DNA of 64,000 nt, from NCBI GenBank assembly GCA_947499735.1, contig CANMPP010000001.1, positions 186,001 through 250,000 on the forward strand. Direction: 5' to 3'. The stretch is from an uncultured Pelagimonas sp. (GTDB lineage Bacteria > Pseudomonadota > Alphaproteobacteria > Rhodobacterales > Rhodobacteraceae). The notes beneath the pieces are model-generated. The model did not search any database and was not told the origin of the DNA. It saw nothing but the letters and a program-made list of their open reading frames with translations. Shown one piece after another: positions 53,226 through 62,200 of the stretch (position 1 is its first letter; every line of letters begins with the position of its first letter). The translations under genes were made by a program, and so were the position numbers.

Positions 53226-53879
53226 TTATTCTGGCAATTTGGCCATGCGCAGGTAAGGCAGGACCGTGTTGATCGCGCCGTATTTGGCAATCGCGTCCTC
53301 ATCGGACACCGCAACCGGCACCACGATGTCCTGACCGATGGTCCAGTTCGCCGGTGTTGCGACACCTTCGCGCGTTGAGGTCTGCAACGCGTCCAACGCG
53401 CGCAGTACTTCGCCAAAGTTCCGACCCACAGTCATCGGGTAGGTCATGGACAGTTTTAGCTTTTTATCCGGCCCGATGATGAACACGGAACGCACTGTGG
53501 CGCTATCTGCTGGCGTGCGGCCATCTGGCAGAACGTATTCGGCAGGCAACATGTCGAACGCTTTGGCCACGGTCAGATCTGTGTCGGCAATGATTGGGAA
53601 ACCGGCCTTGGCACCGCCTGCGGCCTCAATATCGGTTTTCCAGCCTTTGTGATCTTCGGCGCTATCGACAGATACGCCAATCACCTTGGTGCCCCGCGCG
53701 GCCCATTCATCGGCCAACTGTGCAACCGCGCCGAATTCTGTGGTGCAGACAGGGGTGTAGTCTTTTGGATGGCTGAACAGGATCGCCCAGTCATCGCCGA
53801 TCCAATCATGCAGCGTGATGTCGCCCTGATCTGTGGGAACGGTCAAATTCGGGATTGTGTCATTAATGCGCAAGGCCAT
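53226..53879 (-). CDS. 1-Cys peroxiredoxin (Prx6 type)
   Basis: 217 residues from the ATG at 53879 (GGAGGGC ribosome site). Peroxidatic Cys45 in HPKDYTPVCTTEFG; a C-terminal extension containing PANWTIGQDIVVPVAVSDED is typical of Prx6. No resolving Cys visible. Reduces hydrogen and organic peroxides with help from glutathione or other thiols. Neighbour of xthA, transcribed in the same direction. Confidence 0.93.
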   Translation of the reverse strand: MALRINDTIPNLTVPTDQGDITLHDWIGDDWAILFSHPKDYTPVCTTEFGAVAQLADEWAARGTKVIGVSVDSAEDHKGWKTDIEAAGGAKAGFPIIADTDLTVAKAFDMLPAEYVLPDGRTPADSATVRSVFIIGPDKKLKLSMTYPMTVGRNFGEVLRALDALQTSTREGVATPANWTIGQDIVVPVAVSDEDAIAKYGAINTVLPYLRMAKLPE

Positions 53880-54096
53880 GCTGTGCCCTCCTGAAATGCG
53901 GTTGTCTTTGGTCAAAACCTATGGGTGTTTACGTGGCGGAAAAAGAGGGGGCGGTAAACAAAAATATGTGTTTGGGGGAGGGCGGATTTTTGGAACAGGG
54001 TTGCGGGTTTGTGACCCGTTTTGGAACGGATCCCACCCTAGGCAGGGGGCATGCACCACGCTATGCTAAGGGTGGGCAGATGAGTGGGTGCTAAAT

Positions 54097-56007
54097 ATGG
54101 CCAAAAAACAGGTCTATACGCAGGAAGAGGCCGACGCGGCCTACGCCCGCGCGCAGCAGATGATTGCGGAGGCGAAGGAGAGCGGGGAAGATGAGCTTGA
54201 TTTTGAAAGCCTCGGGGCTTTACAAATTTTACCAGCTGAGGTTGCTCAACTTACCGAACTGGAAGCGTTACATGTTGGATATTCAGAGGTTTCAGATTTA
54301 GCTCCGATTGCCAGATTAACGGGTATTCGCCATTTATTTCTGGGCGAGAGTAAAATAACCGATATCGCCACAATTGGCGAACTGGCCAATTTAGAGACTT
54401 TGTCAGCACATGAACTTGGAATTCAAGACTTTAGTGCCTTGGAAAAATTTGAGGGATTGAGGCATTTGAGCTTGGATGGCTGCTCGATTGTTAGTTTGGA
54501 GCCTTTGAGAAAACTAAAGCAGCTGGATGAGCTGTTCTTAGGTTATACCGAAATAAGAAGTTTGGAAGCACTTTCCGATTTGAATGAACTTTCAATCCTA
54601 GGGGTTCAAAATACAAGTATCGTTGATTTAGAGGGCTTGGGGGGTAAGTCCTCGCTTCGGGAACTGTATTTGTCTCACACAAAGGTCAAGAATCTTTCTC
54701 AGATCGCCGGTTGCGACGAACTGAGGATTTTAGACCTAGATAATACTTTGGTTTCTGACATAAAACCGTTGGCGAATTTGCCGAAACTTGAATTTCTAGA
54801 CTTAGAAGGCACACCCCTTGAAGAGTTGTCCGCAGTCTCTAAGATCAAAGAATTGGCGGGTTTGAACCTTTCCGGAACTTTGATTGACAACATCGATGCT
54901 TTAGTGAATTTGACAAACCTTTGCACGCTTTACATCGAGGATAGTTTGGTTAGGGATTTGCGTCCACTTTTGTCGTTGCCGCAACTTTTTGATGCTGAAG
55001 AACTCAATGATGAAAGAAATTATCTTGGTGTTTTCTTCAAAAACTGTGAAGCCACGAGATCCGATCCAAAGCTGAAAGAAATCTCCGAGATCCGAGATCA
55101 CAAGGACCGTAATGCGCAATTGTGGGACTATTTGCAAACTTTGCATCCTATTGAGGCTGAGGCCGTTCCAGACCCGCAGGCGGCACCCATACAGGTGACA
55201 CGCTCAGGTAATCTATTGCTGCGTGGTCCAGCGCTGGATTTGCCCGATGATCCTGTGCAAGGGCGGGCGCAAAAAGGGTGGCAGGCCATCAAAACATTGC
55301 GCACCACTGTCGGCGTAGGGATGCAATTGGGGAACTATCCGCAATTGAATGCATTGCTGGCTGCCTTGGATACGGCGCTGGGGGATACCTATGACCCTGA
55401 TCAGGCGGTTCTAATCGGATCCTTGGGATCGGCGCTGTATTCATTGTGTGACAATGCGGAATATGCTCGTGAATTGCCCAGCGGTGCCGCGCCGGTCTTT
55501 GTTGAATTTGCGATGCAGGTTCAGGTTTATGTGAACCGCTTTCCCGATTGGGACAGTTATCAAGGTGATCAGATCACGCATATTTCCGATGCAGCAGATG
55601 ATCTAGCGGATTATCGCGACATTACGTCTGATATGCAGGACAGCGAACATGCGGACCCGGATTTGGTGCGGGCCGTCAACCAGTTACTTGATGTGCTGGA
55701 AGAATTGCCAGGTAATTTGGAAATCAGCAAAGGAACGCTGGCCACAGTTCGTGAACTCGCCCGTGAAATGGCTGAGGCCATCTTTGAAAATGGAAGTGTT
55801 AAGCAATATGCAGAGCGAAAACGGGATGCTATTTTGTCTGTTCATGAACAAGAAACTGCAAAAGTGCTTTGGTATCTTGGTGGTTTTGCATATGCAGCTT
55901 TTCTTCGACGTGGCCCTCAATGGTATCGCTTGGCAGAAAAGCACCCAGCGCAATTGGGATGGTTGATCCCAGTTTTGAAAAAGATTGGGGCCAAGCGCGA
56001 TCCGTAA
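54097..56007 (+). CDS. Leucine-rich repeat protein with mosaic composition
   Basis: 636 residues from the ATG at 54097 (GTG at 54088 also in frame). Residues 1-45 are an acidic, Ala-rich lead-in; about 50-300 are about ten 22-residue LRRs of the SDS22/internalin-like type (LxxLxxLxLxxTxVxDLxxL). Residues 350-636 are a helical C-terminal domain with a hydrophobic stretch VLWYLGGFAYAAF near the end, a possible membrane anchor. GC is 70% at 54121-54180, 40% in the LRRs at 54241-54300 and 52% at 55321-55380. No signal peptide. LRRs bind proteins; the role is unknown. Confidence 0.85.
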   Translation: MAKKQVYTQEEADAAYARAQQMIAEAKESGEDELDFESLGALQILPAEVAQLTELEALHVGYSEVSDLAPIARLTGIRHLFLGESKITDIATIGELANLETLSAHELGIQDFSALEKFEGLRHLSLDGCSIVSLEPLRKLKQLDELFLGYTEIRSLEALSDLNELSILGVQNTSIVDLEGLGGKSSLRELYLSHTKVKNLSQIAGCDELRILDLDNTLVSDIKPLANLPKLEFLDLEGTPLEELSAVSKIKELAGLNLSGTLIDNIDALVNLTNLCTLYIEDSLVRDLRPLLSLPQLFDAEELNDERNYLGVFFKNCEATRSDPKLKEISEIRDHKDRNAQLWDYLQTLHPIEAEAVPDPQAAPIQVTRSGNLLLRGPALDLPDDPVQGRAQKGWQAIKTLRTTVGVGMQLGNYPQLNALLAALDTALGDTYDPDQAVLIGSLGSALYSLCDNAEYARELPSGAAPVFVEFAMQVQVYVNRFPDWDSYQGDQITHISDAADDLADYRDITSDMQDSEHADPDLVRAVNQLLDVLEELPGNLEISKGTLATVRELAREMAEAIFENGSVKQYAERKRDAILSVHEQETAKVLWYLGGFAYAAFLRRGPQWYRLAEKHPAQLGWLIPVLKKIGAKRDP

Positions 56008-56091
56008 CGCCTCGCCCCCTTGAGACCTGATCGCCCTTGGGCCATATAGTCGGGCAACGGAATGGCTTGGCTGTTAAGGCGAGGGAACGAC

Positions 56092-57012
56092 ATGTTGGAA
56101 TTTGGACAGGGCGCAGCGGCGCCAGCGGGTGGCGATGATCTGATCAAGGATGTGACCGAGGCCACATTTATGGCCGACGTTGTCGAGGCCTCTATGGAAA
56201 CGCCTGTGATCGTCGATTTCTGGGCGCCTTGGTGTGGTCCTTGTAAGACCCTGATGCCTCAGCTTGAGGCGGCTGTGACGGCGGCCAAGGGCGCGGTCAA
56301 GATGGCCAAGGTCAATGTAGACGAGGCGCAGATGATTGCCGGTCAGATGCGGGTGCAATCTGTGCCAACGGTGTATGCGTTCTACAAAGGTCAGCCGATT
56401 GACGGGTTTCAGGGCGCGGTCCCTGAGAGCGAGCTAAAGGCATTTGTCGCACGCGTTGTTGAAGCGGGCGGGGGCGATGCCTCTGGTGGTTTGGATGACG
56501 CGATTGCGGCGGCTGAAGAAATGTTTGAGGCAGGCACGTTTGATGATGCGATGCAGGTTTTCATGGCTGTGGCCGAAGAAGACCCAAGCAGTGCAGTGGC
56601 GTTTGCTGGCATCGCGCGGTGCTATTTGGCGCTGGACCAGATTGATGAGGCCGAGGCGGCCCTGAACGGTGTGCCGGCAGACATATCAGCGGCACCTGAA
56701 ATCGAAGCGGTTTTTGCCCAGTTGGAACTGGCCAAACAGGCGCAGGATGCGGGCCCGGTGGGTGAATTGAAAGCTGTGGTCGAGGCCGATCCTGACAATC
56801 ACCAAGCGCGCTTTGATCTGGCGCAGGCGCTGCATGCCGCAGGTGATGCCGAGGCCGCGGTGGCCGAATTGCTAGAGCTGTTCCGCAAGGATCGCGACTG
56901 GAATGATGGTGCGGCCAAGACGCAATTGTTCACTATCTTTGATGCGTTGAAGCCCAATGATCCGATTGTGTTGAATGGCCGTCGCAAGCTGACCTCGATG
57001 ATCTTTGTCTGA
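56092..57012 (+). CDS. cnoX: Thioredoxin-TPR co-chaperone CnoX (YbbN)
   Basis: 306 residues from the ATG at 56092 (GCGAGGGAAC site). N-terminal thioredoxin domain with WAPWCGPCK (Cys48, Cys51), then a TPR-like C-terminal half (about 140-300) with AEEMFEAGTFDDAMQVFMAV. Unlike the redox-inactive E. coli YbbN, the CxxC is intact. CnoX protects proteins from oxidation and passes them to GroEL. Starts the operon with the LON-like and Trm112-like genes. Confidence 0.92.
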   Translation: MLEFGQGAAAPAGGDDLIKDVTEATFMADVVEASMETPVIVDFWAPWCGPCKTLMPQLEAAVTAAKGAVKMAKVNVDEAQMIAGQMRVQSVPTVYAFYKGQPIDGFQGAVPESELKAFVARVVEAGGGDASGGLDDAIAAAEEMFEAGTFDDAMQVFMAVAEEDPSSAVAFAGIARCYLALDQIDEAEAALNGVPADISAAPEIEAVFAQLELAKQAQDAGPVGELKAVVEADPDNHQARFDLAQALHAAGDAEAAVAELLELFRKDRDWNDGAAKTQLFTIFDALKPNDPIVLNGRRKLTSMIFV

Positions 57013-57084
57013 TCCTTTCTCTGTGAAACGGATCTAGACTGACTTTTCTTTGGCATGTGTGCCAAACTGGGGTAGCGTTGCCAT

Positions 57085-57735
57085 ATGAGCTTGTTTTTTG
57101 ACCTGCCGGAGACGCTTAGCGTCTTTCCTTTGCCCGAAGCGCTTTTGCTGCCGCGGGCGCGTCTGCCGTTGCAGATCTTTGAACCACGCTATTTGGCGAT
57201 GTTGGATGATGCGTTGCGCACCGAGGATCGGTTGATCGGGATGATCCAGCCGAATGTGGTTCCGGGCCGCGATGGGCCCGGTCTGTATCAAATCGGTTGC
57301 GCTGGGCGTGTGACGTCCTTTTCCGAAATGGAGGGGCGGCGCTATATGATCACGTTGACCGGGGTGTCCCGGTTCCGCGTGTTGCAAGAAGTGGACGGGT
57401 TCACGCCCTATCGTCGGTGCACAGTCAGCTGGGATGGGTTTGACCGGGATCTGGCCGATTGCGACAAAGATCCGATCTTTAATCGGCCTAAATTTATGCG
57501 CTTGATGGAACGGTATTTCGACCTGAAAGGCCTATCCGTCGATTGGCCGACTTTGGAAGAGGCCGAGGATGAATTGCTGATCAATTCGCTCTCGATGCTG
57601 CTGGAATTTGGTTCTGAGGATAAGCAAGCTTTGTTGGAGGCCCCGTCTTTGACAACTAGACGCGAAACCTTGGTGACCTTGGTAGAATATGCGCTGCGTG
57701 GTGGCGGTGCAGGGACAGGAGTACCCATGCAATGA
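57085..57735 (+). CDS. LON-domain (substrate-binding) protein
   Basis: 216 residues covering only the Lon N-terminal domain: [30 protein letters not shown] and DRLIGMIQP are the family core; no AAA or protease domain follows. Function unclear; in this position, after cnoX, it may be a protein-quality or substrate-recognition factor. Four-base overlap with the Trm112-like gene. Confidence 0.9.
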   Translation: MSLFFDLPETLSVFPLPEALLLPRARLPLQIFEPRYLAMLDDALRTEDRLIGMIQPNVVPGRDGPGLYQIGCAGRVTSFSEMEGRRYMITLTGVSRFRVLQEVDGFTPYRRCTVSWDGFDRDLADCDKDPIFNRPKFMRLMERYFDLKGLSVDWPTLEEAEDELLINSLSMLLEFGSEDKQALLEAPSLTTRRETLVTLVEYALRGGGAGTGVPMQ

Positions 57736-57929
57736 GTGACGATATGACAAGTGGCGTGGCATTCGACCGCCGCATGCTAGAGGCCCTGATCTGCCCTGAG
57801 ACCTATACCGCGCTGGCTTATGACGCTGAGCGTCAGGAACTCATCAGCCGCGCCGCAAAGCTGGCCTACCCCATCCGCGATGGTATCCCGATCATGCTGG
57901 TTGATGAGGCGCGGGAATTAGAAAGCTAG
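57732..57929 (+). CDS. Trm112-family protein
   Basis: 65 residues. [20 protein letters not shown], followed by [15 protein letters not shown], matches Trm112-like proteins; the usual C-terminal pair of zinc Cys is reduced to one Cys (ICPET). Bacterial members are thought to assist methyltransferases. Last gene of the operon; GC drops sharply immediately downstream at the CD-NTase cassette. Confidence 0.9.
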   Translation: MSDDMTSGVAFDRRMLEALICPETYTALAYDAERQELISRAAKLAYPIRDGIPIMLVDEARELES

Positions 57930-58012
57930 ATTTTTGAATGTATAATCTTGAAAGTTTCTTGAAATTATATAGGATACCTCGAGCATTCTAAGTAGTTTTT
58001 CTGGGTTTTCTT

Positions 58013-58909
58013 ATGGGTAATTGGAGCTTTGTTCGTAAAAGGTTCAAAGCCGCGCTATCAAATCTTGCTCTAACAGACACGCAACTGGATGATGGCCACG
58101 CTAAATCGTGTGGAATTGCAACGAGCCTTAATCGTCACTACTGGCATGAGGCAGACGGCGATATACACAAACTGATTGTGGGGTCATGGGGTAAAGGAAC
58201 AGCTATTCGGCCCCCAACTGATATTGATCAACTTTGCATTTTGCCCACGAGTGTTTTTGATGACTATAATTTGCGGCGGGGTAATGCTCAAAGCCAATTA
58301 TTACAGGAAGTCAAAGGCGTGTTGGGGAAAACATATTCTCAAACAGACATGCGTGGCGATGGTCAGGTCGTGGTTGTGTCCTTCAATTCAATAACCATTG
58401 AAGTCGTTCCAGCTTTTCATGCAGAGGGTGGCGGGTTTCTCACATGCGACACCAACAATGGTGGAAGTTGGAAACATATTTTTCCAGAAGCTGAGATTGG
58501 AAGCCTTGGCATGAATGATGACTTTTATAATGGGAATCTCAGAAAACTAACCAAGTTGTTGAAGCGGTGGAAACGTGAATGCAATGTGCCTATAAAGAGT
58601 TTTCACATTGAGCAACTTGTAAAAGAATGTTTGGATCTAAGCGCCTATTCAAAGCAAGATGAGTTTTGGTTTGATTGGCTCTTGCGCGACGTGTTTTCCT
58701 ACATGATCGGGCGGGCAGGTCAGTCCTTTTTGATGCCTGGTTCAAATTTTGAATTGATCCAGCTAGGTGATGCTTGGAAATCGCGGGCAGAAACTGCTCA
58801 CGGCAGAGTGATCAAAGCTTGCGAATATGAGCGCGACGACATGGAGGTTTCTGCAGGCCTAGAATGGCAGAAATTGTTCGGTTCGATAATCCCAACTTCG
58901 GTAGGCTGA
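58013..58909 (+). CDS. CD-NTase (cGAS/DncV-like nucleotidyltransferase)
   Basis: 298 residues. Polymerase-beta-type active site: GSWGKGT (57-63) then DID (70-72). A third acidic position is Glu130 in ITIEVVPAF, where Asp is common; Glu occurs in some members. The substrate/helix region KLTKLLKRWKRECNVPIKSF is typical of the SMODS/CD-NTase C-terminal bundle. Such enzymes make cyclic di- or tri-nucleotides on phage infection. GC is about 43% (26 of 60 at 58021-58080) against 60% in the LON gene. AT-rich promoter region in 57930-58012. Ends one base before the effector gene. Confidence 0.88.
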   Translation: MGNWSFVRKRFKAALSNLALTDTQLDDGHAKSCGIATSLNRHYWHEADGDIHKLIVGSWGKGTAIRPPTDIDQLCILPTSVFDDYNLRRGNAQSQLLQEVKGVLGKTYSQTDMRGDGQVVVVSFNSITIEVVPAFHAEGGGFLTCDTNNGGSWKHIFPEAEIGSLGMNDDFYNGNLRKLTKLLKRWKRECNVPIKSFHIEQLVKECLDLSAYSKQDEFWFDWLLRDVFSYMIGRAGQSFLMPGSNFELIQLGDAWKSRAETAHGRVIKACEYERDDMEVSAGLEWQKLFGSIIPTSVG

Positions 58910-58910
58910 T

Positions 58911-59399
58911 ATGAAAGAGTCACTGCGCACAGAATGTTTAGAGCAAGCGCGAAACACCCTCTATACGTCAACTTCATTCTATATTTGGCTTAGATGGTTA
59001 CGGTTTTGGCGCGCCTTGATATGGTTCGCAGCGGTTGTGTGTAGCACCGTTGCCGCAAGTTCAATTGTCTCCGATTTCGGTTGGCCTGCCTCGGTAGTTG
59101 CTGGTTTGACACTGGCCGGGGTGCTTTTGCCTGCTGTCGTTAAGGCATTGAAATTGGATGAAACAATCGAATTGTACTCTGAACAAGCCGCGAAATTCAA
59201 GAATGTCGAAAGTCGGCTTGGTCGCGCGGGCCGCATTTGGAGCGAAGGTTCTCCAGAGCTATTCGAAAAAGAGGCGCGATCTGCGTTTGAAGATCTGGAC
59301 AAGGCACGCTTGGTCTCTTTGACGCCTCCAGAATGGTGCTTCAAGCGTGCTCAAAAGAAAGTCCAATCTGGAGACTATGATCCCGATGCCCTTTCGTAG
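58911..59399 (+). CDS. SLATT-type two-helix membrane effector
   Basis: 162 residues. Two transmembrane helices: about 32-53 (ALIWFAAVVCSTVAASSIV) and 56-75 (WPASVVAGLTLAGVLLPAVV). A C-terminal coiled region (EQAAKFKNVESRLGRAGRIW) is as in SLATT domains. SLATT proteins are predicted pore-forming effectors fired by SMODS-type nucleotidyltransferases. One base separates it from the CD-NTase stop, so the two form a transcript. No separate nucleotide-sensor domain is visible. Confidence in the SLATT label is moderate; the membrane-effector role is inferred from context. Confidence 0.75.
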   Translation: MKESLRTECLEQARNTLYTSTSFYIWLRWLRFWRALIWFAAVVCSTVAASSIVSDFGWPASVVAGLTLAGVLLPAVVKALKLDETIELYSEQAAKFKNVESRLGRAGRIWSEGSPELFEKEARSAFEDLDKARLVSLTPPEWCFKRAQKKVQSGDYDPDALS

Positions 59400-59624
59400 C
59401 ACGCGAAATTTCCGGAGGCGCCGATTTACCCGGAGACACGAAGGCATTCAGATCATGTTGGCTTATGAGGAACGGGTTTTGGACAGCTAGGGCACACCCT
59501 GTTTGGTCTGACGGCATCGCGGCAAGTCGCATTATAAAGGGGTCTCGGAATTAGCCGACACCCCTTCAGTGTTCCTTTTGACCCTGTGACTTGTGCTAGG
59601 TAGGCTAGGCCAAAAGGAGTTGTG

Positions 59625-60302
59625 TTAAGCCGCGCGCTTTTTCAAGCGTTTCAGCCCTGCAATACCTGCAAAACCTGAGATCAACAGCAGGCCGCCGGCC
59701 GGCAGTGGGACAGGTGTTGGCACAGGTTGTGCTGTGATCAAATCTTGTGATCTGGAGCTAACAAGATAGTCGATTTCATACAGACCCATAGGCGCGCCTG
59801 ACAATCCGTCGAGGAAACCTTGGGCCGTGTTGACCACGGATCCACTGCTGGATCTGACATCCCGGGCGGAAAAGCTACCAGATGCTAGGTCGAAACCGGT
59901 CGATGTGTCCTCGACCACTTCCCATAATGCGACCTGAAACCCGGCGGCTGTCAAACCATCGGTTACAAGTTCATAGGCGCTGCTAAACAGACGGTCCACA
60001 TTATCGCGAACGGATTCACTGAGCACGGTCGGCGCGTAGTCATATGAACGACCATCGCGCAGTGTTTGCGACAGTTCGAAACAAAAGGCTATGAAATCGC
60101 CCAGCGTGTCGTTCGTCATGGCGAACTGGCCTGCGTGGACTGTACCATCATATCCATCGGAATCGACTCTGACCGGCATGTAGAAATTATCGCTTCCAAA
60201 AGGGTTTCCGGAAACTTGGTAGTCGATCGTAATGGTTGACGCTTGGGTGGAGGCAGCAGACAGGCCAAGGGCCGTTAAAGCTGCGAAGGCAATCTTCTTC
60301 AT
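59625..60302 (-). CDS. VPLPA-CTERM sorting-domain protein
   Basis: 225 residues. Sec signal (KIAFAALTALGLSAASTQAS), a secreted beta-rich body with the GTVHAGQFAMTNDT segment and a single Cys, then a VPLPAGGLLLISGFAGIAG transmembrane/sorting tail followed by basic LKRLKKRAA. The VPLPA-type C-terminal signal is processed by a dedicated sortase-like system (exosortase class) in Rhodobacterales, and members are exported and matrix- or surface-associated. The partner protease is not in this window. Promoter region is within the 311-base gap upstream. Confidence 0.9.
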   Translation of the reverse strand: MKKIAFAALTALGLSAASTQASTITIDYQVSGNPFGSDNFYMPVRVDSDGYDGTVHAGQFAMTNDTLGDFIAFCFELSQTLRDGRSYDYAPTVLSESVRDNVDRLFSSAYELVTDGLTAAGFQVALWEVVEDTSTGFDLASGSFSARDVRSSSGSVVNTAQGFLDGLSGAPMGLYEIDYLVSSRSQDLITAQPVPTPVPLPAGGLLLISGFAGIAGLKRLKKRAA

Positions 60303-60471
60303 GGCATTCTCACTAGTAAAAAACTGACGGGCATTTCTGCGCGTCTTCGATAATTAGAATTTATCTAAAAAGACGTCGCATTTCAGGGGGAACTCTGACG
60401 GGAAAGCCGCGTTTTCCGTCCTATTTTGTGTCAAAGTACGCAAAATCATCGCTTTAATGACGCCGGATTCC

Positions 60472-60498
60472 TTGACGTAAACGTGTATCGTTGACGTA
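60472..60498. promoter_or_regulatory. Tandem TTGACGTA repeats upstream of the VPLPA gene
   Basis: TTGACGTA occurs at 60472-60479 and again at 60491-60498, a 19-base period. The pair sits about 170-196 bases before the VPLPA protein start, read on minus as TACGTCAA repeats. It may bind a regulator; the match to a named family is unclear. Apart from these repeats and the terminator the gap 60303-60613 shows nothing else. Confidence 0.35.
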
Positions 60499-60528
60499 GA
60501 AAATCGTGAATAAAATCAGATTGATGAA

Positions 60529-60566
60529 ACCCCCGAATCAGTTTTGCAAGGCCTGATTGCGGGGGT
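60529..60566 (-). terminator. Terminator-like hairpin after the dehydratase gene
   Basis: ACCCCCG-AATCAG pairs with CTGATT-G-CGGGGGT, one bulged base, about 48 bases past the dehydratase stop on minus; T-rich sequence follows. Confidence 0.75.
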
Positions 60567-60613
60567 GTGAGGTTGTTCAATTTAAGGTGGTTGTGTTTGC
60601 GGAAGGTAGATAC

Positions 60614-61573
60614 CTATCCGGCCATCGCACGTGCCCAGATATCAGCGTCCACATTGCCGCCAGAGGCTGTACAGATGACGGTGTCGCCCAGGTCTTCACG
60701 GAACAAAGCACAGGCGAGTGCAACCGCGCCGCCGGGTTCCACGATGATTTTCAGATAGTCTGCAGCCAGTTTCATCGCTTTTAATGCTTCGTCTTCAGAG
60801 GCGCTAAGCCCCGGGGCACAGAGGCGTTTGATGATCGGGAACGGCAATTCGCCCAGAGACGGTGTGAGAATGGCGTCGCAGATGTTTCCAGACAATTCTG
60901 TATTCTTCTGTAGGACACCCGTCTCTAGGGATTTCTTTGCATCGTCAAACCCATCGGGTTCCGTTGGGCGGACGCGCATGCCGGGTGCTTTTGCTTCAAG
61001 CGCTAGGGCGATACCAGCGGTTAATCCACCACCACCACAACAGACCAGAACATCTGCCTCGCTTATGCCCATTTCTGCGGCTTGTTCCGCGATCTCTAGA
61101 CCACATGTGCCCTGACCGGACAAAACATCGGGAGTGTCAAAGGGTTTGACCAATGTCAGTCCGCGTTCATTGGCCAAGGCGGCGCCCATTTCATCACGAT
61201 CATCGCGGGCGCGGTCAAAGAAGACAACTTCTGCGCCATAGGCACGCGTGCCTTCGACTTTGGCCAATGGGGCGTCTTGGGGCATCATGATGACGGCTGG
61301 AACACCGTGGATCTGGGCAGCATGTGCGATGCCTTGTGCGTGGTTGCCTGATGAAAAGGCCAGAATGCCCTTTGCGCGTTGTTCCTCTGGTAGGTTGGAA
61401 ATCGCAGACCATGCGCCACGGAATTTGAAGCTACCGGTGCGTTGTAGGCATTCCGCCTTCACAAAGATACGTCGCCCGGCAATTTCGTCCAATCTGGCGG
61501 AGTTCAACAAAGGTGTGCGAATTGCGTGACCTTTGATACGGGATGCGGCGGCTTCGATCTGTGTGATATCCAT
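60614..61573 (-). CDS. Threonine/serine dehydratase family PLP enzyme
   Basis: 319 residues of fold-type II PLP enzymes. PLP Lys50 in TGSFKFRGAW, cofactor phosphate loop CCGGGGLTAG, and SSGNHAQGIA typical of threonine dehydratase/serine racemase. No regulatory ACT domain, so a catabolic or short biosynthetic form. Converts L-threonine or L-serine to 2-oxoacid and ammonia. Divergent from the DUF1643 gene. Confidence 0.92.
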   Translation of the reverse strand: MDITQIEAAASRIKGHAIRTPLLNSARLDEIAGRRIFVKAECLQRTGSFKFRGAWSAISNLPEEQRAKGILAFSSGNHAQGIAHAAQIHGVPAVIMMPQDAPLAKVEGTRAYGAEVVFFDRARDDRDEMGAALANERGLTLVKPFDTPDVLSGQGTCGLEIAEQAAEMGISEADVLVCCGGGGLTAGIALALEAKAPGMRVRPTEPDGFDDAKKSLETGVLQKNTELSGNICDAILTPSLGELPFPIIKRLCAPGLSASEDEALKAMKLAADYLKIIVEPGGAVALACALFREDLGDTVICTASGGNVDADIWARAMAG

Positions 61574-61681
61574 AAGTTTGTCCTGACGTCGTGATGTTTC
61601 GGCGCGGATACAAGGCCGTCTGATAGGCCTTTGGTCAAGCGAACTATTGTACCCATTTTAATTTACTGGCAGCAGAGGCAG

Positions 61682-62200
61682 ATGATCCGCAAAGACCACC
61701 AAGACAACGACACTTATTCTTATGCACTTTATTCTGATTGCGAGACCTATCGATATGGGTTGGCGCGGCGTTGGGGGGAGGGGGCAGAATTGCTCTACAT
61801 TATGCTGAACCCATCTAAGGCGACAGAATTGGCCAATGACCCGACCATTGAGCGCTGCCAACGTCGGGCGGTTCAGTTGGGGTTTGGGGGTATGCGGATC
61901 GCCAATCTGTTTGGGTTGCGTGCGACCTATCCCGAAGATCTGCGCCGCGTCGCAGATCCGGTTGGGCCTGAGAACGATGCGCTGGTTCAGGAATGGGCTG
62001 CAGAGGCGGGCCAGGTTTTGGCCGCTTGGGGTGTTCATGGGGCATTGATGGGGCGTGGTCCTGCGTTGGCGCAGCACCTGCATGGCGATATTTGCCATTT
62101 GGGTTTGACAAAAGACGGCCATCCGCGCCATCCGCTTTATGTATCCTATAAAGTTCAGCCGACACCGTGGAGATTAAATGAGCGATATGCCTCAGGATGA
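61682..62200 (+). CDS. DUF1643 protein
   Basis: 172 residues from the ATG at 61682 (AGAGG before it). LLYIMLNPSKATELANDPTI followed by ERCQRRA and GMRIANLFGLRAT are diagnostic of DUF1643, a family of unknown function often carried by mobile DNA but also on chromosomes. Overlaps the next gene by 23 bases. Confidence 0.92.
   Translation: MIRKDHQDNDTYSYALYSDCETYRYGLARRWGEGAELLYIMLNPSKATELANDPTIERCQRRAVQLGFGGMRIANLFGLRATYPEDLRRVADPVGPENDALVQEWAAEAGQVLAAWGVHGALMGRGPALAQHLHGDICHLGLTKDGHPRHPLYVSYKVQPTPWRLNERYASG

Noticed and set aside
52558-53256. 232-codon plus-strand frame opposite xthA
   Set aside because: Antisense shadow of the well-supported xthA gene.
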